Shown here in pieces: positions 1 to 14,215 of a stretch of 64,000 nt of DNA. A program made the translations under genes and the position numbers. Where the stretch lies: contig UESW01004772.1 in the NCBI GenBank assembly GCA_900491605.1, positions 1-64,000 of the forward strand, written 5' to 3'. This stretch comes from Calamus simplicifolius (taxonomy: Eukaryota > Streptophyta > Magnoliopsida > Arecales > Arecaceae). Every line of letters begins with the position of its first letter. Within the stretch, counting starts at the first letter, position 1. The notes below the pieces were generated by a model. It had not been told where the DNA came from and searched no databases. It saw only the letters and a list, made by a program, of their open reading frames with translations.

Positions 1-1110
1 ATATATGACTAAAAATAGGAAGAAAAGTATAAGAAATATGATAAATAAATTTTAAATTTAAAAAATAAAATATCAAAATTGAATGATTAAATATACATAA
101 ATATAAAATACAAAAAAGAATGAATTCACACAAAAACAGTAATTAGAATTAGTGAGATATTGAAATTGTGTTATAATAATGGAAAAAGCAAAACAGAGAA
201 TATATTAATTTAGAATAACGTATCATGAAAAAAAGAGTAAAAATATAAATCAAAGTAAACAAAAGTAATTAAAAAGGATGAACTATGAAAATATAAAATA
301 ATGGGGTTGATGACTATTATAACATTATAATGATTATCAGTTAGCAGTTCATTGTGTAATAACATATGAAAGTTCCTAGAAAGAATTTATTTAAGATTTA
401 GTTTGTATTCCTTAGTAAGTGCTATTTCTTTTCAATGTAATCTCTCATTTTGCATACGAGCAACGGAAGAGGAATAATTATTCTGGTTCCTATCTTCCAC
501 TCCCATTCCATTGTGATTCTCATTTTAGATTCTTTTCATTTGTGTGAACAAAACACAACTTTATATGCCTGATGAACTGAAATGTTAGTTAAATATAAAT
601 TTGGATCAGTTTGCAGTTTAGAGCTCTTGCAAATACATTAACATCTTTAAAGCTGATATAGGGTCATGGGGTAGGCTGAGCTAAACTATGCCCATTTATA
701 TAATAGAAAAACCAAATCATTCTTAAGCTGAGGAAACACTGAAACTGTAACTTGAACCCTGCACAGGAAAGGGGAGAAAGCCAAGTCTAAGTTGACATCT
801 GAGTCCAGAGAAACCAGGGCAAATTTGGTTAAGCCAAATTATTGACACCCCTAGTATGAGCATTGCTGTAATGCTTTTTATGATTCTACCGTGTCTCAAA
901 TACCTTGTAATTCAGTTTCCCATATTGATTTTCTAAACAACTCCAAGTCTCCTAAGTTCAATGTATCTTTCTTTATTTTGGATCTTAATGTGTATTGTTT
1001 ATCTAATTGATTAACTGAGCTAAGAGAGCTATGTGGGTATGATTATAGGATTCTGCTTATTTGGTATAATAATAATTTTGACAATTAAATGATGATTCTG
1101 TTTGTTTCAG
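1..1110 (+). other. Intron (partial) of the WDR74-like gene
   Basis: AT-rich sequence ending in a polypyrimidine tract and AG at 1109-1110 directly before the first visible exon. I see no open coding block or recognisable repeat in it; the upstream exons must lie outside the window. Confidence 0.6.
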
Positions 1111-3714
1111 GAAAATTGCTAGGATGCTATGTGGGTAAGTGCTGTGGAAGCATTAGATCCATAGCCAGACATCAAGACTTACCTGTGATAGCTTCATGTG
1201 GTGAGGATAATATTTAATTTATTCAATATCTTACTTCGTTGATATGTTAGAACCACAATGACTTGTTTCTCTTGTCATTGTGTATGCCATGTGGTCCTAG
1301 TTTTTTGTCTAGGAGTGTATAGCTTGGTTGCTCTAAATTTCAACTATTTTCATATGAATACATTATTATTCAAGTTTTATAAATCTTTAACGGAAATAAA
1401 TGGGGGCCTGTTACAATGTTTATTCAAGGTGTATCAGTGTATAGGACAGTTTGAAATTCCTCCCAGTGCATCTTTATCCCCTGCAAAACTTTGGGCAGCT
1501 ACATTTTAAGGAATTTTCAATGTTACCATGTTGAAATGGGGGCCTGCTACTATGTTGCTTGTTGGTGAATAATGCTTTAGGATTGCTGGAAATTCCTCTA
1601 TATTCTAATACTGATCTGCTTGTTACATGTACACTGTTGCATGTGCTTAAAAACTGCACACCATAAATCGTGATTGAGTCAACTTGGTGTTGATGGTTTT
1701 ACTAAAGGAAATTCTGCTTAGTACTACTAATTCTGCTTACTAGAGGTTGACTTGTTTTTGGAAGTCTTTCGCTTAAAATTTTTAGATTTTTTCCCTTTGG
1801 CTTAGGCACTGCCACTTTATATAAAACTGGGCATCTGCAGTACACATTAGGAAATAGATACTAATAAATAAAAAATAAGCTGGACATTATTGAAACTAAA
1901 TTGGTAAGAACAATCTTCTCGTAAAATTTTAAACTGAGTCTCAGAATATTAAACATATAAATTAATATTAAATTGATTTTAGTTTGATTGTTATTAGAGA
2001 AAGCTTGGTAACTATGGAGTGTGTCCTAGAATTCTAAAAGGATTTGCAAATTCCCAAATTGCCTTTTGATTGAGACCCTCCCGACCCAAAATCTGATTGG
2101 AGAAGAAAAGGAAATTTATAAGCGAGGATCCTTTGATATAAAGAAATTAAATTTCTTGCATGATCTTACTAAAAGGAATATACTGATGTTATCATAGAAG
2201 GAAGAACATGGATGGACAAGTCTTTGGTGCATTTGGAAAAGTAGAGGTATGATGGAAAGAAAAAGTGGCTGAAATTTGAAGAGGAGAATTTCCTTCATTT
2301 CAGAACTCTCTTTTTATTAAAGTTTTAAATCTTGTGGGACAGAGGTGTCTCAATTTTTTTACGGAATGAGATGCCTTATATCCCATTCTGTCTTGATCCC
2401 CGATTTAGTCATGCATCCCAATACTTGCTTGAGATTTTTTTTTAAATTATTTGTAAAGTTTTAATGTTTTATTCAATTTTTAAACTATTTAAATTTTAAA
2501 AGTTATACATTTATGATAATTTATATCGATTTACAATTAAAATTATAATATATTATGGCCAAGATAGGATGGAATATGATGGCCGGAATCGGTCTCGAAA
2601 TCTCTCTGGGATGAGTCGTTTTGGCTATCTCAGTCTCCGTCTCGGTGAGACTTAAATCATTACTATTTATGGTACATTATTGATTAAAGCACTTAGTTTG
2701 TTACCTTTGTCTAAAGGATACTGCATGCTTATAACATGGAAACTCCTGTCATGTGGTACACGATTTTGTCCATACAAGTGATAATCATAGAAACATGCTT
2801 TATATACTATAGATTAGAAGTGGGCCAAGTTAGGGCTGAAGACTAAAGGCTCGAGGTTGAGCATGGTCCTATTCATGGTTGAGTGTGTGTGTGTGCATAG
2901 AGAGAGAGAGAGTCTCGTGGAAGTAGGGGGGCAGTTGGATGTGGGTCTTGGGGTTTCATTAGGTTATTTAGTTGACATATGGTTTAAAAATGGCTGGACT
3001 ACTAGCTAGGGAACTAGGAGGGCTGGTGTTGCAAAGGCTGTGGTGTGGCAAGGTTTGTTAGTGAGCCATTTGTGAGGGTGCATTGATGAGAAAAAGAGAT
3101 TTTTTGTTTTGGGGGTTGGGGGGAGTGGGGAAGGAGAAGGAAGGGTATTAGGAAATGGGGAGGGGAACCGGCTAGGAGCAGAGTTACTGTCATTTTTTCA
3201 AAAATTATTGATATATAATATTTATTATATGATATTATTTGGGTTTCAGGTTTTTGGTTGGCTAGAGCTGATCCTATTCACTTTAGAATGGTTTTGGGGC
3301 TAGAATTTGAGCCCAATCCAATTGGATGCCTAAAATTAAGCAATTCTTGTATGATTGGACTTTGAATCAGCTCTGGTGGTGGCTTTCACCGTGTTTCTTG
3401 GCATATGATCCTATTGATGACTATGCTCATTCGACAAAAGCTAACTTAGGTCATTTAAAGTTTCATCTGGACCTCTTATTTTTTTACTTCCTCATTTTAG
3501 ACCCATCCATGTAATCCCGAGGCCCTTGCTTTGTTAAGGCCTCATTCGATGTTTATTGCATTGATTGTTATGGTTATCATCTTATTTGGTACTTAATCAA
3601 TTGTTGCCATCATTGTCATTCCGAGGCTTATTTGCAATGCTCATATTCAATCTTTTTTCTTGTTATTCGTTCTCAATATTTCCATATCCTTTTATAGGTA
3701 TTTGCTTAGTCATG

Positions 3715-3781
<67 letters not shown>

Positions 3782-6700
3782 AGTGTTCGGAATATACATG
3801 AATAAGAGTTATGGCCTAAAACAAGAGTGGAAAAGAATAGGGAAAAATATGGTGCTTTCATGGAAATAGGGCTATTAAATGGCTAGCCTTTTGTGTGGAG
3901 CTCATGTTCGAATCAATGTTTGCATTTGTAGGAGCTTGCTTTTTGGTGAACAAGCCAAGCTGGAGCCTGAATCTGAGCTTGTAATATTTTCAAGCGAAGC
4001 ATGAGATTTATTCATCTTGCTAGTGTTTGGCTCACTTGCCAGTTTCATGTCTCTGTAGTACTGTTATTGCGATCGTATATACTCCATTAGTTCTAGCTTC
4101 AGAAGAAAGAAATCAAGAGAAGTGCACTTCCCAAAGGTGGGAGTCTATGTATCGCAATCATGCATACATATTTTCATGTGCATCAGCATTGCATAACACT
4201 AGTTATAGATTTATCTGTTTTCTTCATAATAACATGAAGAGTGTATACCTGATGCTGCGTGCGAATATAATGATTCTGTCTGCTGAGTTAAGGAGTCTAA
4301 CTTATGTTTAATCCTGAATTGATTAACCCCAATAAACCATATGCCTATTTTCTGTAAATTTAAGTTCTCTTGATCTCTCCTGTCCTCTTACTCTTTGCTA
4401 CCCAAAACCTTAAAAACCCATGAGTGATCTGGTTTGTAGGTTGGACTGACTGACACCTATATGAACTCCTTTTTAGATCTTTCCTTCCTTATCCTAAGTT
4501 CTCAATTTAGAGATTCCCAATCTCCTGACTTTACCTCTTTCAGCTCTCCTTCCCAACTCCTCTTCCTAATCCTATGTTTCATTGCTGATTGCACCTCATT
4601 GCTTGTCTTGTTTATTTGTTTGTTATTTCCAGCTGTACTCAGTCATTCTTGAACATCGTGACCTTAGCTTGTCACCATCTTAAAAACTGGTTTTAAATAA
4701 CTTTATTGTTGTGCTTCGTAAGGTTCCTTCGCATCTGATCATGGCCTTATCACAAATCTGCCTCTCTGTGCTGTTTATCCTTCTCTGAGCAGGTGCCTTT
4801 TTCTTTTCCTAATGTTGTTGTTTGATGCGCACGTCTGTCGACTGTGGTGCATCTTTCTACTGTCTGGTGCATCTTTCTTGTCTGAAATAATTAATTGCTT
4901 ATTGACGCAGCGGTTGGAGGTTTGAAGGTTGATTAAACTTTACAGTTTTAAGTTTCAAGGGTTTAAAGTTAGGATAGATCCAATGCTGAGATTACATACT
5001 GAGGAGTTCTTGGAACTAGAGGATTAAATGAAGATATGATAAGAATGAAAATATTGAATGATGATGATAAAAATAATGAAATTTAGCAGAGACTAGGGAA
5101 AAACAGAGCAGTGATTATCTAATCAGCAAATACAGAATAAGGATAATAATATTTTGGAGTCTTCAACTGTTTCTGTTATGTATCACCAATGATGCCTTTA
5201 TTATTACTCATGAATGAACATTCCATTCTTTATTTTGTAAATTATTTTTCCCCAATAAATTGCCTATATTGGCTATCAGGAAAGATGCGTCCCAAAAAGT
5301 GATGTATTTCGTAACTTGAGGAATTAGGAATTTAGGTGATGATGTGTTGCTTCTTGATTTATATCTATGCAATTGAGGTAGTTTACTGGTATTCTTCTAA
5401 AGATTTTTCTTTTTCTTTTTCTTTTCTTTCTTTTGGGGTGGAAGGGGAAGGTGTGAGGAAAGTTAAACTGTTTGTATGATTAAGTTTAATACAATGTCTG
5501 ACTCTTATCATGAATTAATTTTACGGCAACTCATCATAATTTTTTCCCTCTTGGTTTAAGGGTCAACTTTTCTTAAAGTACACTTAAAATTATTTTGATG
5601 AAGAATTTCATGACATTTGCAATTTCCATGCTGTTCTCTGTATGGTGGTAACTTCATATGATCACAAGTTAATGACTACGTATGCAGTTGATGAATTGGT
5701 ACGATTTTATGGTCTTATTATCATGAGAAATTAACTGAGAATCTGGCAATTCGTTTGCAGGACTGGACAGCTATTTGCGTTTCTGGGATGCAAAGACAAG
5801 ACAACTTCTTTCTGCGGTAAATGCAGTTGTTTTTGATCTAAAACAGTTTCTGTTCAACAGGAACAATCCAGAATGCCTTTAGATTATTTATCCAGAAATA
5901 TCATAACCAAACATGAACAAAATATTTCTGCAATTGTGAGTAATCTAATTGCAATTCACCTTAACTAAGAGAGCTTCAATTTTGGATTTGTAAAAAATCT
6001 TATAACGGTGTTATATTGCTAGTCTTGTCCATTTTCTCTAATTTTTAAATTATTTAGTGATTCTGCCAGTGACAGTGACTTGCTAATTTGGCAGTCAAAA
6101 CAATCTAACAGCTTACTAGATATGATGGAGTATCATTTTCAAATTCCACTTCTTTCATTTTTATCTACAGGACAACTTCTTCTCATTTCTGCATAAAGAT
6201 TCGACTGTGATGCATTAAATTATGCTAATTCACATCAAAAGACAGTGCAGACCCTTTTATTCTGTGACTTTGGTTCAATTGCGATTCTTCCAATTTTCCT
6301 CTAGTTTCTTCATAAAAGTTCTTGCTTATTTTTCCTCCTGCCTGATTATATGTTTGCCCCAGTGCCCTTTTTGAATGCTCAAAAAGGTGGAAGGGCAATT
6401 TCATCCACAGAATGAAATTAAAAATTTGTCCCATGCACTTATTCCTCCAACCAAATGCACGAAAATCCTATGCCATGGAGCCAACCCTATCCTTCAACAA
6501 TATCCATATAAGTTCTGCTCATCCCTTAGAAATTTATTCTGCAAACCAAATGCAGCCTAAGAGAACAACCTTTATGACTTTTTAATGACTCCAATCATGC
6601 CATCCCATGATTCATAATTTTTATGTCTCTTGGTTTGACTTTATTTTTACCTCTACGACCTAAATCCTAGTTATTGGTGCATGCATGATTGATATATAAC

Positions 6701-9700
6701 AGAAAACTACATTGACAAAAGCTTCTTGCATGTCCAAAATTTGATACTTCTTAAATATAATTTCTTTCCTTTTTCTTGAGTTCAACTGATTGACTTCTTA
6801 ACTGATTGTTGAGGGCAGGTCTTCCTTAAGCAACACCTCGCAAATGTAGTAATTGATTCTCATTTCTCTGCTGAAGGTAAACCTTCCATGGACATTGAAA
6901 CTTTCATTTCATATCCTTAATGTGTTGCATCAGTTCATTTATCATACTTTGTTTGAGACATAATGCAGTCACTGTAAAATTTAGATTGCTTTCTCAATTT
7001 ATGCATGTGTGTGTTTTTTCCAATTAATAAACTGAATGTGAAGCAGTTAGTAAATCATTGAACCATACTTAGCTATTCTTGTCCAGACCATTCGAAAATA
7101 GGTGAGGTTGGTTCTTATAACTAAACATAAAAGTCACTGAATTTTTTGTGGTTGGATATGCCACAAAATCTATTATTTTATTTAAAATTTATAAGTGGTG
7201 CTCATTTAACCAAATTAAACTTAATGTGGCTGGCTTTAATGAATCTTTCTTTGCTGATCATTATTGTGAGGGACATCCTTCTTTGTCAAAGTAAACTTAT
7301 TAATAATTTTTACAACTTTTGTCCAAGTTAATATGATTTCTTCTTTTTTATTTCTTTGCAGATCAAGCCTTGATCTGTCATCTTCATTACACAGTCATTC
7401 CACTTTTTTGTGTTTCTAGATCAGTTAATTCTCAAATGTGTATAAGCAAGGTTAGCCATCTCAGTGGTGGATTCTTTATCAGTACCACACTAGTATAGTG
7501 TTGGTACGCTCAAGACATGGGTCAGGGTATGCCTCCCATATCGAGTTTTGGTTTGGTACCAGTACGGTATGGTACACTCCATATGTTCAAGTATTGCTGT
7601 TGCCATGTTGTTATTGTCATCATTATTTCCCTAGTTTGGGCCATACACATGGGCTAGTTGTCAAACACTTAAGGAGAAAGTTTCACAAAGAAATAAGCAA
7701 GATTCCATTACCGTCTGTCAACTTGATTTTGACCTTCCTATTTGTCATGCTAATGTATTTGATAGTCTGTTAATAATATCTCTATTCATGCCCACTAATT
7801 TGGCACTTCCAAAGACCAAAGCTGAAATTCTAGCTATCCATTGTTTAAAGCCTTCCCTGCAACTTTGAAACTTAGATCAAAACATTTTGGTTGTGGTAAA
7901 GCTGATCAGGAAATGAGATCAATTTTAATGTGTATATCCAAATGCATCAAATTTTTTTACATGTTTTGTTCATGTTTTTTTTTTCAGTTATTTATGATTT
8001 TTTTAATATAAGGAGCATTTTCCATAGATTAGATGTAGAGATTGGCAAGTTGTAAGACTAATTGGAAGAATTTTAAGATCAAATTTCAAAAATAGTCAAG
8101 AGAAAGTAATTTTTTAAAATTTAAATTTGGCTATTCTAAAACTCAGATCTGACAGTGTTTTGTTCCTCATTTGTTGGAATACCATTACATGCTAGATGAG
8201 ATACTATAGTCTAAACATGTTCTTATTGGACATTCTGATTTTATACACAGACTTGCATTCAAGTTTTCAGTGTGAACCAAGAAAAAAAATGATACATTGA
8301 TCCTAACAGTTGCAAGATACTTTATATGATTCCTAGTTTATTCACGGAAACTATTTTTCGTTATTATTTTTTATTTTTCCTAATTTAGTAAGCAGTTGTT
8401 CAAATATCTCCATAATTTTCAACTGAAACTGGCAAAACGTGACACGAAGCCATAGAAACTGTTGTGATTGTAGAAATTGAAACTCATCCAGCTCAAACCA
8501 AATTGAGTTTTGAACCTCATGTGTATCAACTTTAAAGCCTACTTCTCTGCTCATTCATTTGGAAAACAAAGTTTATTCTTATGGTTATACTCTTATGCAT
8601 GACTTCCATGTGTAATTTTAAGCCTACCTCCTAAATCCTTTTGCTTGTGCTGGGTCACCTTCCTTATCATGCCTTCTCATGTTTCATGACTGTTGACCAA
8701 CCAGATCATCCCAATCTGTATTAGAAACTTTCTGGTGTGTTCCTTCTTTCTTTTGCTTCCCATGATACTTGCATTCTACATACTCCATCTTTGTTTGACT
8801 AATTTGAAGACAGTTATCGATAACTTGAATATTGCATTGAGTCCTATTGGAGGCTGATTAATCAACAGAACATTGATCTTCAAATAACATCTGCACCATA
8901 ATGATTCTTCTTAATTATTTGATTTCAGTCTCCCAGCTGAATGGAAAAAGATATAGGCTTAGGCTATATTTGCGATGCGACAATTAATTGTGTGCCACTA
9001 GTTGTTAACACTTATTTTTACCCTTATTAGATTTCCTTAATATCAAGTCTTACTAAAGTTATTATTTGTAATAACTTATCATATGCATTTTGGAGGTCAT
9101 TAAATAACTTAGCAAAATCAATCCTTCTTAAGGTGATGTTAATTTTGCCTTGTTACTTCTTCTCATAGTATCTCTTCTATATACCTCTATAATTATTTGA
9201 TCATGCAGAAGCTTACTTTCTACATTAAACAATCTTGCTTGACCCAGATCCTTTCCTTAACAGGAATGTGATATTCTCAAGGCCTTCTTAACCTTCAGTT
9301 AGTCTCTCCGAATTTCTTCCTACAAGTGTCGTGATTCATCACACTTAAAGATCATCTTCCAACCAAATAACTCCTCTCAGAACAAGTAATTTATGTGAAC
9401 AATCTTTCCTTTTCTGTTTTGGGGGTTCAAAGTTCCACTTATTAAGCTTAGGTCAGTTAGCTAATACTATTTTCCTTGTCACTCTCTCTTTAGTGTTGAA
9501 TATACTACATAAATCATCATATGTAGGCCTTTCACTACTTGTCAGTCTCTCTTATTGTTGCTTTATATCTCATAGGTTTGTTGATGTTGTTATTTATTGT
9601 CATGCTTGAAGCAATTCTAGATAACCTTTTGAACCTCATCCTTGATTACTTTTTGAACCTCATCAATTGGGATCACTATTTCTTGAAGCATCTATTTCCT

Positions 9701-12700
9701 TATAAGCATCTTTTCAAATCCCATCGGAATGTCTTGTGGGATGTTGAGATGAGTTGCCATTCTAATTATCAGGATGGGACTATCCCGCCATGGTTCCCAA
9801 TTGACACATCTTAAGACATCTTCATCCCAAGTGTTAGGATAGGTTGGGATGGCGGTGCATCCTATTTCATGAAAAAAATTAGATGGTCCTATCCTATGGG
9901 ATTGTAAACCTTGCTTTGAAGTACATTTTTTGCAGAAATAATTTAGCTTTAGAATCTAAAGGTTTCAAGATTGGTAGAATTAAAACTGAATACATGAAAT
10001 GTAATTTAGTGAAAGTAGAAATACTGGCAAACCAAGAGATTCAATCAATTATTCATGAAATAGGTGAAGATGTGAATCATTGTTAAAGTAGGATGGATTA
10101 AGTGGAAGAGTACTTCGGAAGTATTGTATGATCGACATATCCATTAAAATTATTTTTTTTAAAATCACTGTTAGGCCATTATGCTATATGGAATACAGCG
10201 TTGGGCAATATTGAAACATGTGAATAAGTGTAACATGCGTATGTTAAGATAGATATGCGGTAAAACTTTAAAAGATAGAATTAGAAATACACATATACGA
10301 GAAATGATAGAAGTAGCTCTAATTGAAAATAAAATGAGAGAAATCGATTACGGTGATTTGGACATATACAACGAAGACCTTAAGATGCTCCATGATCTTT
10401 TAACAGTTCATGGTAATGATAGAGGTAGAGGTAGACCTAAACTTATGGACAAATAATTAAGAGATATAACTTTATGAGTGTCGACTTAGTCATGAATAGG
10501 TAGAGTGGAGGAAGCAGATTCATGTAGCACCCCATGTAGTTGGGAAAATGCTTAGATGAGTTGAGTATTTATTTTGTTGTGTTCTATGATATCTGGCTTC
10601 AAACATTTTGGTTGTGCTTACAATTAACCATCTTCCAAATTTCATCTCCACATGACTCCTTGATTTCTGTTAACATGTCACACCAATTCCTTTATGAACC
10701 CATGAGCGACTCACCTCTTCTCAGGGAAAAAAAATCATAAATCACTAACACATGCTGCATGGTCAGGTCTTTTCTAGAAATTGCTAACCCTTGCAGCCCC
10801 CTTTTTTTTTTATTCTCTAATATAACTGATTTGCTTGATTAGCTCTACTTTAAAGGGCCTTTAAATTCTTTTATCTCTTCTTAAGAAATATATTTGCTTG
10901 TTTGTAAACTATATGCTAAAGCGAAGTGAAGTACTGTCATATCCCCTCCTCTTTCTCACTATAAGACCATTTAAGTCTCCTCTAGCATATATCTTTCCAA
11001 CCTCAGGAATTCCTTGCAGTAAAGCAACCATTTCTGTCCAAATTTTGTTTGCTTTGTTTTTCCTTAAAAGGCATCTATTGTAGGCATTATTAAGGTGGAT
11101 TCTCTCATCTTCATTTAGCTCTTTTCTCTTGTTGTTCTGTAAGTAGGTCATACTAATCAGCAAAGGACCCACTAGTTTACAGGTCTTGTCTATTAAAGTC
11201 TGCATTCCAAGCAGCAAATATATTTTTCCTTAACTTATGAATAATTGATTTCCTAATTGATTATCCCATTTATTTAGTTTAACAACTGACCAATAAACTC
11301 TTTCTTTTAGAGTAACAATGTTACTAATCCCCCGCCACCTCCTCCTTCTGCCTTTTTTAACAAAATCAAATATAGATTGGTGATAGAACACAAATTGAAA
11401 GGGCTTTGTGGAAGGATGAGTAAATTTTGTGACTGGCCATTGACCTGATGTTGAATTTCTAGTAATTGGTGTTATATTCCTAGTCAAAGTATATTTAGGC
11501 TAAGATGGACCTGCCTTGAAACTCATGCAGTCAATTGCTAGGCAAAGGGATGCACCCTATCAATCACAGTTTAAGTTCATCCAACCAAAAACCAGTTCTC
11601 TAAAATTTCCTAGACTGAAAATAAACTAGAAATAGGGTCAGGATGATAGTTTTTAATGCAAGGAACTAGGCTCTTTTGTAAGGCATGACTAGACCAGCAA
11701 GCTTAATGAAACACATTGCGAAATGATGATGATAATAATTCTAATAGCAAAACCAACTCAGATTTTCAAAACAAGGTGTTGGAAAAAATATGATAGTGGT
11801 TGTTTTGATATTGATTCTGCTGCTTCAAGAAAGTCTCAATGAATGGCTTGGTTAATTATATATTTTTAACATTAAAGTCATGGGTTTGAGACTTTGAGCA
11901 TAAATCAGAAAGGTTAGCTTTAGTAATGTCAACTTCTGACTGAAGCTTATTTGAAGAAGCATGGTCAGTCTATCGGTTAAGTGGTTTAATTTTTCAGCCG
12001 TCTCAAACTGAAACCCTTGTAATTGAACACCTTTGTCTGTCCTAAGGCTCACTTATGTTTTCCTTCAGCAACTTTAGCCTTCTTGATTTCTGTTATAGCC
12101 TTGTGATCAGATATGTTTATTGATTGTCCTACTCACACATGAAAAATCTTGTTTTAGAACCATATGCCCTCTTCACACTTTCCAGATCGCTATAGACTTG
12201 GCAAGAGCTTCTTAGCTTCCATGACATTAGTAGAGCTGAACTTGTTTGGTTGTTTATTGTAGTTTTCTTTCTGGTTCGCCCGGTAAGTTTGTTATTACAT
12301 TCTAAAAATTATGGTAAGTTCAGAAGGGTAGAATGGAAGAAAAGATGCTAGGAATCAAGTTTGAATTTGTCAGGTATCCTTTAATGGTTTGTAACTCTTA
12401 ATGAGAAATAAAGGATTTTGGAATAAAACAACACATGTTTTATATGTTCATCTTATGTCCTTGTGAACCCTTGAGGGCATTTTAAGTGAATAAGCTAGCC
12501 TATCTTATCATTTTGTTAAAAAAAAAAATTTTCAGGTGCTGAAGGCAACAATGTCAATCAGCCAAGTGATTTGGAGCTAGTCAGCCCAGTTGAAGTAGAA
12601 GATGAGGAATTGCAGCTTCCCAAGACAAGCAAAGCATCAATGATACAGGAAAAACGCAAGATCAAGACGCACAAAAACAGAAATAAGGTCCAAGATGATG

Positions 12701-12837
12701 AGCCAACAAGTGAACTCGTTTGTTTTGGCAATGTTGAACCTGAGGTCAGCGATGAACAGCCAGCTTCCAAACGAAGAAAATCGTCAGAAGAAAAAGCAGG
12801 AGTCTTAAGAAGAAAAAGAGCAAGGAAGAGTCTCTGA
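1111..12837 (+). CDS. WDR74/NSA1-like WD40 ribosome-biogenesis protein, 3' part (4 exons)
   Basis: This is the C-terminal ~167 residues of a plant WDR74/Nsa1-type WD40 protein, a nucleolar factor of 60S ribosomal subunit maturation. Exons are 1111-1200, 5761-5816, 6819-6876 and 12536-12837. All have AG acceptors and GT donors (gtgagg, gtaaat, gtaaac), and the phases 1/0/1 join without a break. Exon 1 gives GKLLGCYVGKCCGSIRSIAR, exon 2 the WD repeat end GLDSYLRFWDAKTRQLLSA, exon 3 VFLKQHLANVVIDSHFSAE. The last exon is an acidic then Lys/Arg-rich tail (KRRK, RRKRARK) ending at TGA 12835-12837, a probable nuclear/nucleolar localisation tail. The upstream propeller blades lie before the window; I found no further exon in 1-1110. 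Introns are very large (4.6, 1.0 and 5.7 kb). No frame damage is visible, so the gene is probably active. The family call rests on remembered conservation of the G-L-D-x-Y-L-R-F-W-D block. Confidence 0.85.
1201..5760 (+). other. Large intron of the WDR74-like gene
   Basis: Starts with gtgagg and ends tcgtttgcag. It holds only short chance ORFs, a GT/GA microsatellite near 2885-2915, a long AT dinucleotide run (3716-3778) and diffuse old repeat-like sequence (2550-3560). No internal exon is needed, because the flanking exons join in phase. Confidence 0.65.
3716..3778. repeat. (AT)n microsatellite
   Basis: About 31 uninterrupted AT dinucleotides inside the large intron. It produces an artificial Tyr/Ile-alternating ORF that should not be called coding. 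Length polymorphism is likely. Confidence 0.95.
9883..10575 (+). mobile_element. RTE-type LINE, 3' end fragment
   Basis: An open stretch contains the C-terminal reverse-transcriptase block ESKGFKIGRIKTEYMKCN followed by IIHEIGEDVNH, typical of plant RTE elements. Downstream, decayed sequence follows the RTE order (lygtqrwai-like, Met-Arg-rich helix, endpoint GTGGAGGAAGCAGATTCATG). It ends at about 10,560 with the characteristic ATGTAGTTGGGAAAatGCTTAGATGAGTTGAG-type tail, given here only as a description. It is 5'-truncated, full of stops and non-functional. Three other fragments of the same family lie at 14,215, 22,005 and 60,125. Confidence 0.75.
10930..11045 (-). mobile_element. Possible RTE LINE endonuclease fragment
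   Basis: On the minus strand, WTEMVALLQGIPE followed closely by GDLNGLIVRKRRGYDS resembles the RTE apurinic endonuclease block in which a W-x-E-M helix precedes GGDLNGHVG and RRGYD. The flanking residues do not match as well. The orientation is opposite to the RTE 3' piece at 9,883, so this is probably an independent fragment or an inversion. Confidence 0.4.
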
Positions 12838-13400
12838 TGAGGATGGGCGCATGATTAAAGTGTTTAATCTTGCAGACAATCTGGTGCCCGCTATCAAGTG
12901 TAAGTGGAGTTTGGTTTGCCCAGCATCCCACAATCCGATGAACAGATCATCATCTGACGGGGAACGAGGTTGGCAAGAAGTTTAGCTCAAGTTGCCTGGC
13001 AAGTCCATTGGAGAAGCGATGCATATTACCATCCACCATAGAGGAATTGTCATGGCGTAATCTGATAAATTCACTCATCTCCTTTGTATGGACTGTCGAT
13101 GCATGGTGCAAGCTCAAATGAAATTGAAACTACCCTGAAATTTTAAATGGAGAATGACTTTGGTAAACATTTCATTTAGCTGCTAATGATAATTTGCCCT
13201 TGTACAAATAGTATAAATTGGAAGCATTATCATTGGTTGCACCGCTGCTACCTATTTTACTGCTATTATCTATTGGTTGTTCGGGGCCTGATGGACCTTG
13301 GCTTTATCTTTAGGGTGAACTGCGGCAAGCATCTTATCATTCCACAGCAGGTGTATAATGTGATATGATAATAGATTTTGTTGTTATTGAGAATAAATGC
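12838..13400 (+). other. 3' UTR and end of the WDR74-like gene
   Basis: Sequence following the TGA stop. An AATAAA-type polyadenylation signal is seen at about 13,391 (gagaataaatgc). No further coding frame belongs to the gene. The exact cleavage site cannot be set from sequence. Confidence 0.45.
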
Positions 13401-14215
13401 AAAAATAAACTATAGAAGGAATGCACAAGTGGAAGGAATAATCAACTCATGTTACTTGGAGCTACAAATGGATTGGATGTCTTGATATCTGGCCTAGATC
13501 ATCCAGTATGACATGATGCAGTCCCTCTAAATTTGGGTCTAAACCTAGCTTATCCTTGGGCTAGCATCTTTCATTTTTCTTGCCTAGATCCGGCTCCAAT
13601 ATGATCTGGTACAGTTGCTTTCAATGATTTCTTTGGTCTAAACCTAGCTTGTAGGGATTTGCATGTTTCATATTTTTTCCTAGATCCTAATTCAATAAAA
13701 ATTGATCTAGTACCACTTAATGAATATATATATATATATATAGATTCAAGTTTAGAGTTTGGTTAATTTTTTTATCTTTAAATCTATATGGATTCCGTAG
13801 CAAAAGTCGGAATGAATGTAACAAAAATCTGCCTCTTTATATATATATATATATATATTTGAAAAATGAAAGAAGCAACTCCAAGAAACTTGACGCCATG
13901 CAATATCTTCTACATTAACAAGCAGCTAATTATTAGATCCATGGTAGAATTAGTAGTATATAATATTATATACTTTATTAGTGCTATTATATATTTAGAC
14001 ATGTTCTTAATGCCATAATATTATATCTCATCAATTAAGGACAACATAGTTGGAGAATAATGTTATTACTATTACATATTAACATGTCGTTGCAACTTCA
14101 GGATAATATACTTGATTCGCTTTGCCCCATTTTTCCCTCAAAGAAAAAACATAATAAATTATTTTTAATTTTGATAAACAATAATACATATTTATTATCT
14201 ATATGAAGCAGTTTG
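13400..14215. other. AT-rich intergenic stretch with paralogous segment A
   Basis: No gene seen. It contains two short AT microsatellites (13,727-13,742 and 13,838-13,858). The block 13,920-14,200 is paralogous to 42,560-42,730 plus 59,078-59,180. The point ggataatatacttgatt at 14,101 is the unoccupied version of the site where the large L1 LINE inserted in the other copy. Confidence 0.6.

Larger units (their letters stand above)
6877..12535 (+). other. Last intron (5.7 kb) of the WDR74-like gene, hosting LINE debris
   Basis: Begins gtaaac and ends with a pyrimidine/A tract and ttcag. It contains an RTE-type LINE 3' fragment in sense orientation (9883-10575) and a possible RTE endonuclease fragment in antisense (about 10930-11045). 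The remainder is AT-rich with no coding block I could support. Confidence 0.6.

Noticed and set aside
3660..3869. 69-codon ORF with Tyr-Ile repeats
   Set aside because: Translation of the AT microsatellite.
10909..11487. Two adjacent minus-strand ORFs (102 and 85 codons) as an intronic gene
   Set aside because: Only a short part resembles an RTE endonuclease; the remainder has no match I recognise and lies in an intron with other LINE debris.
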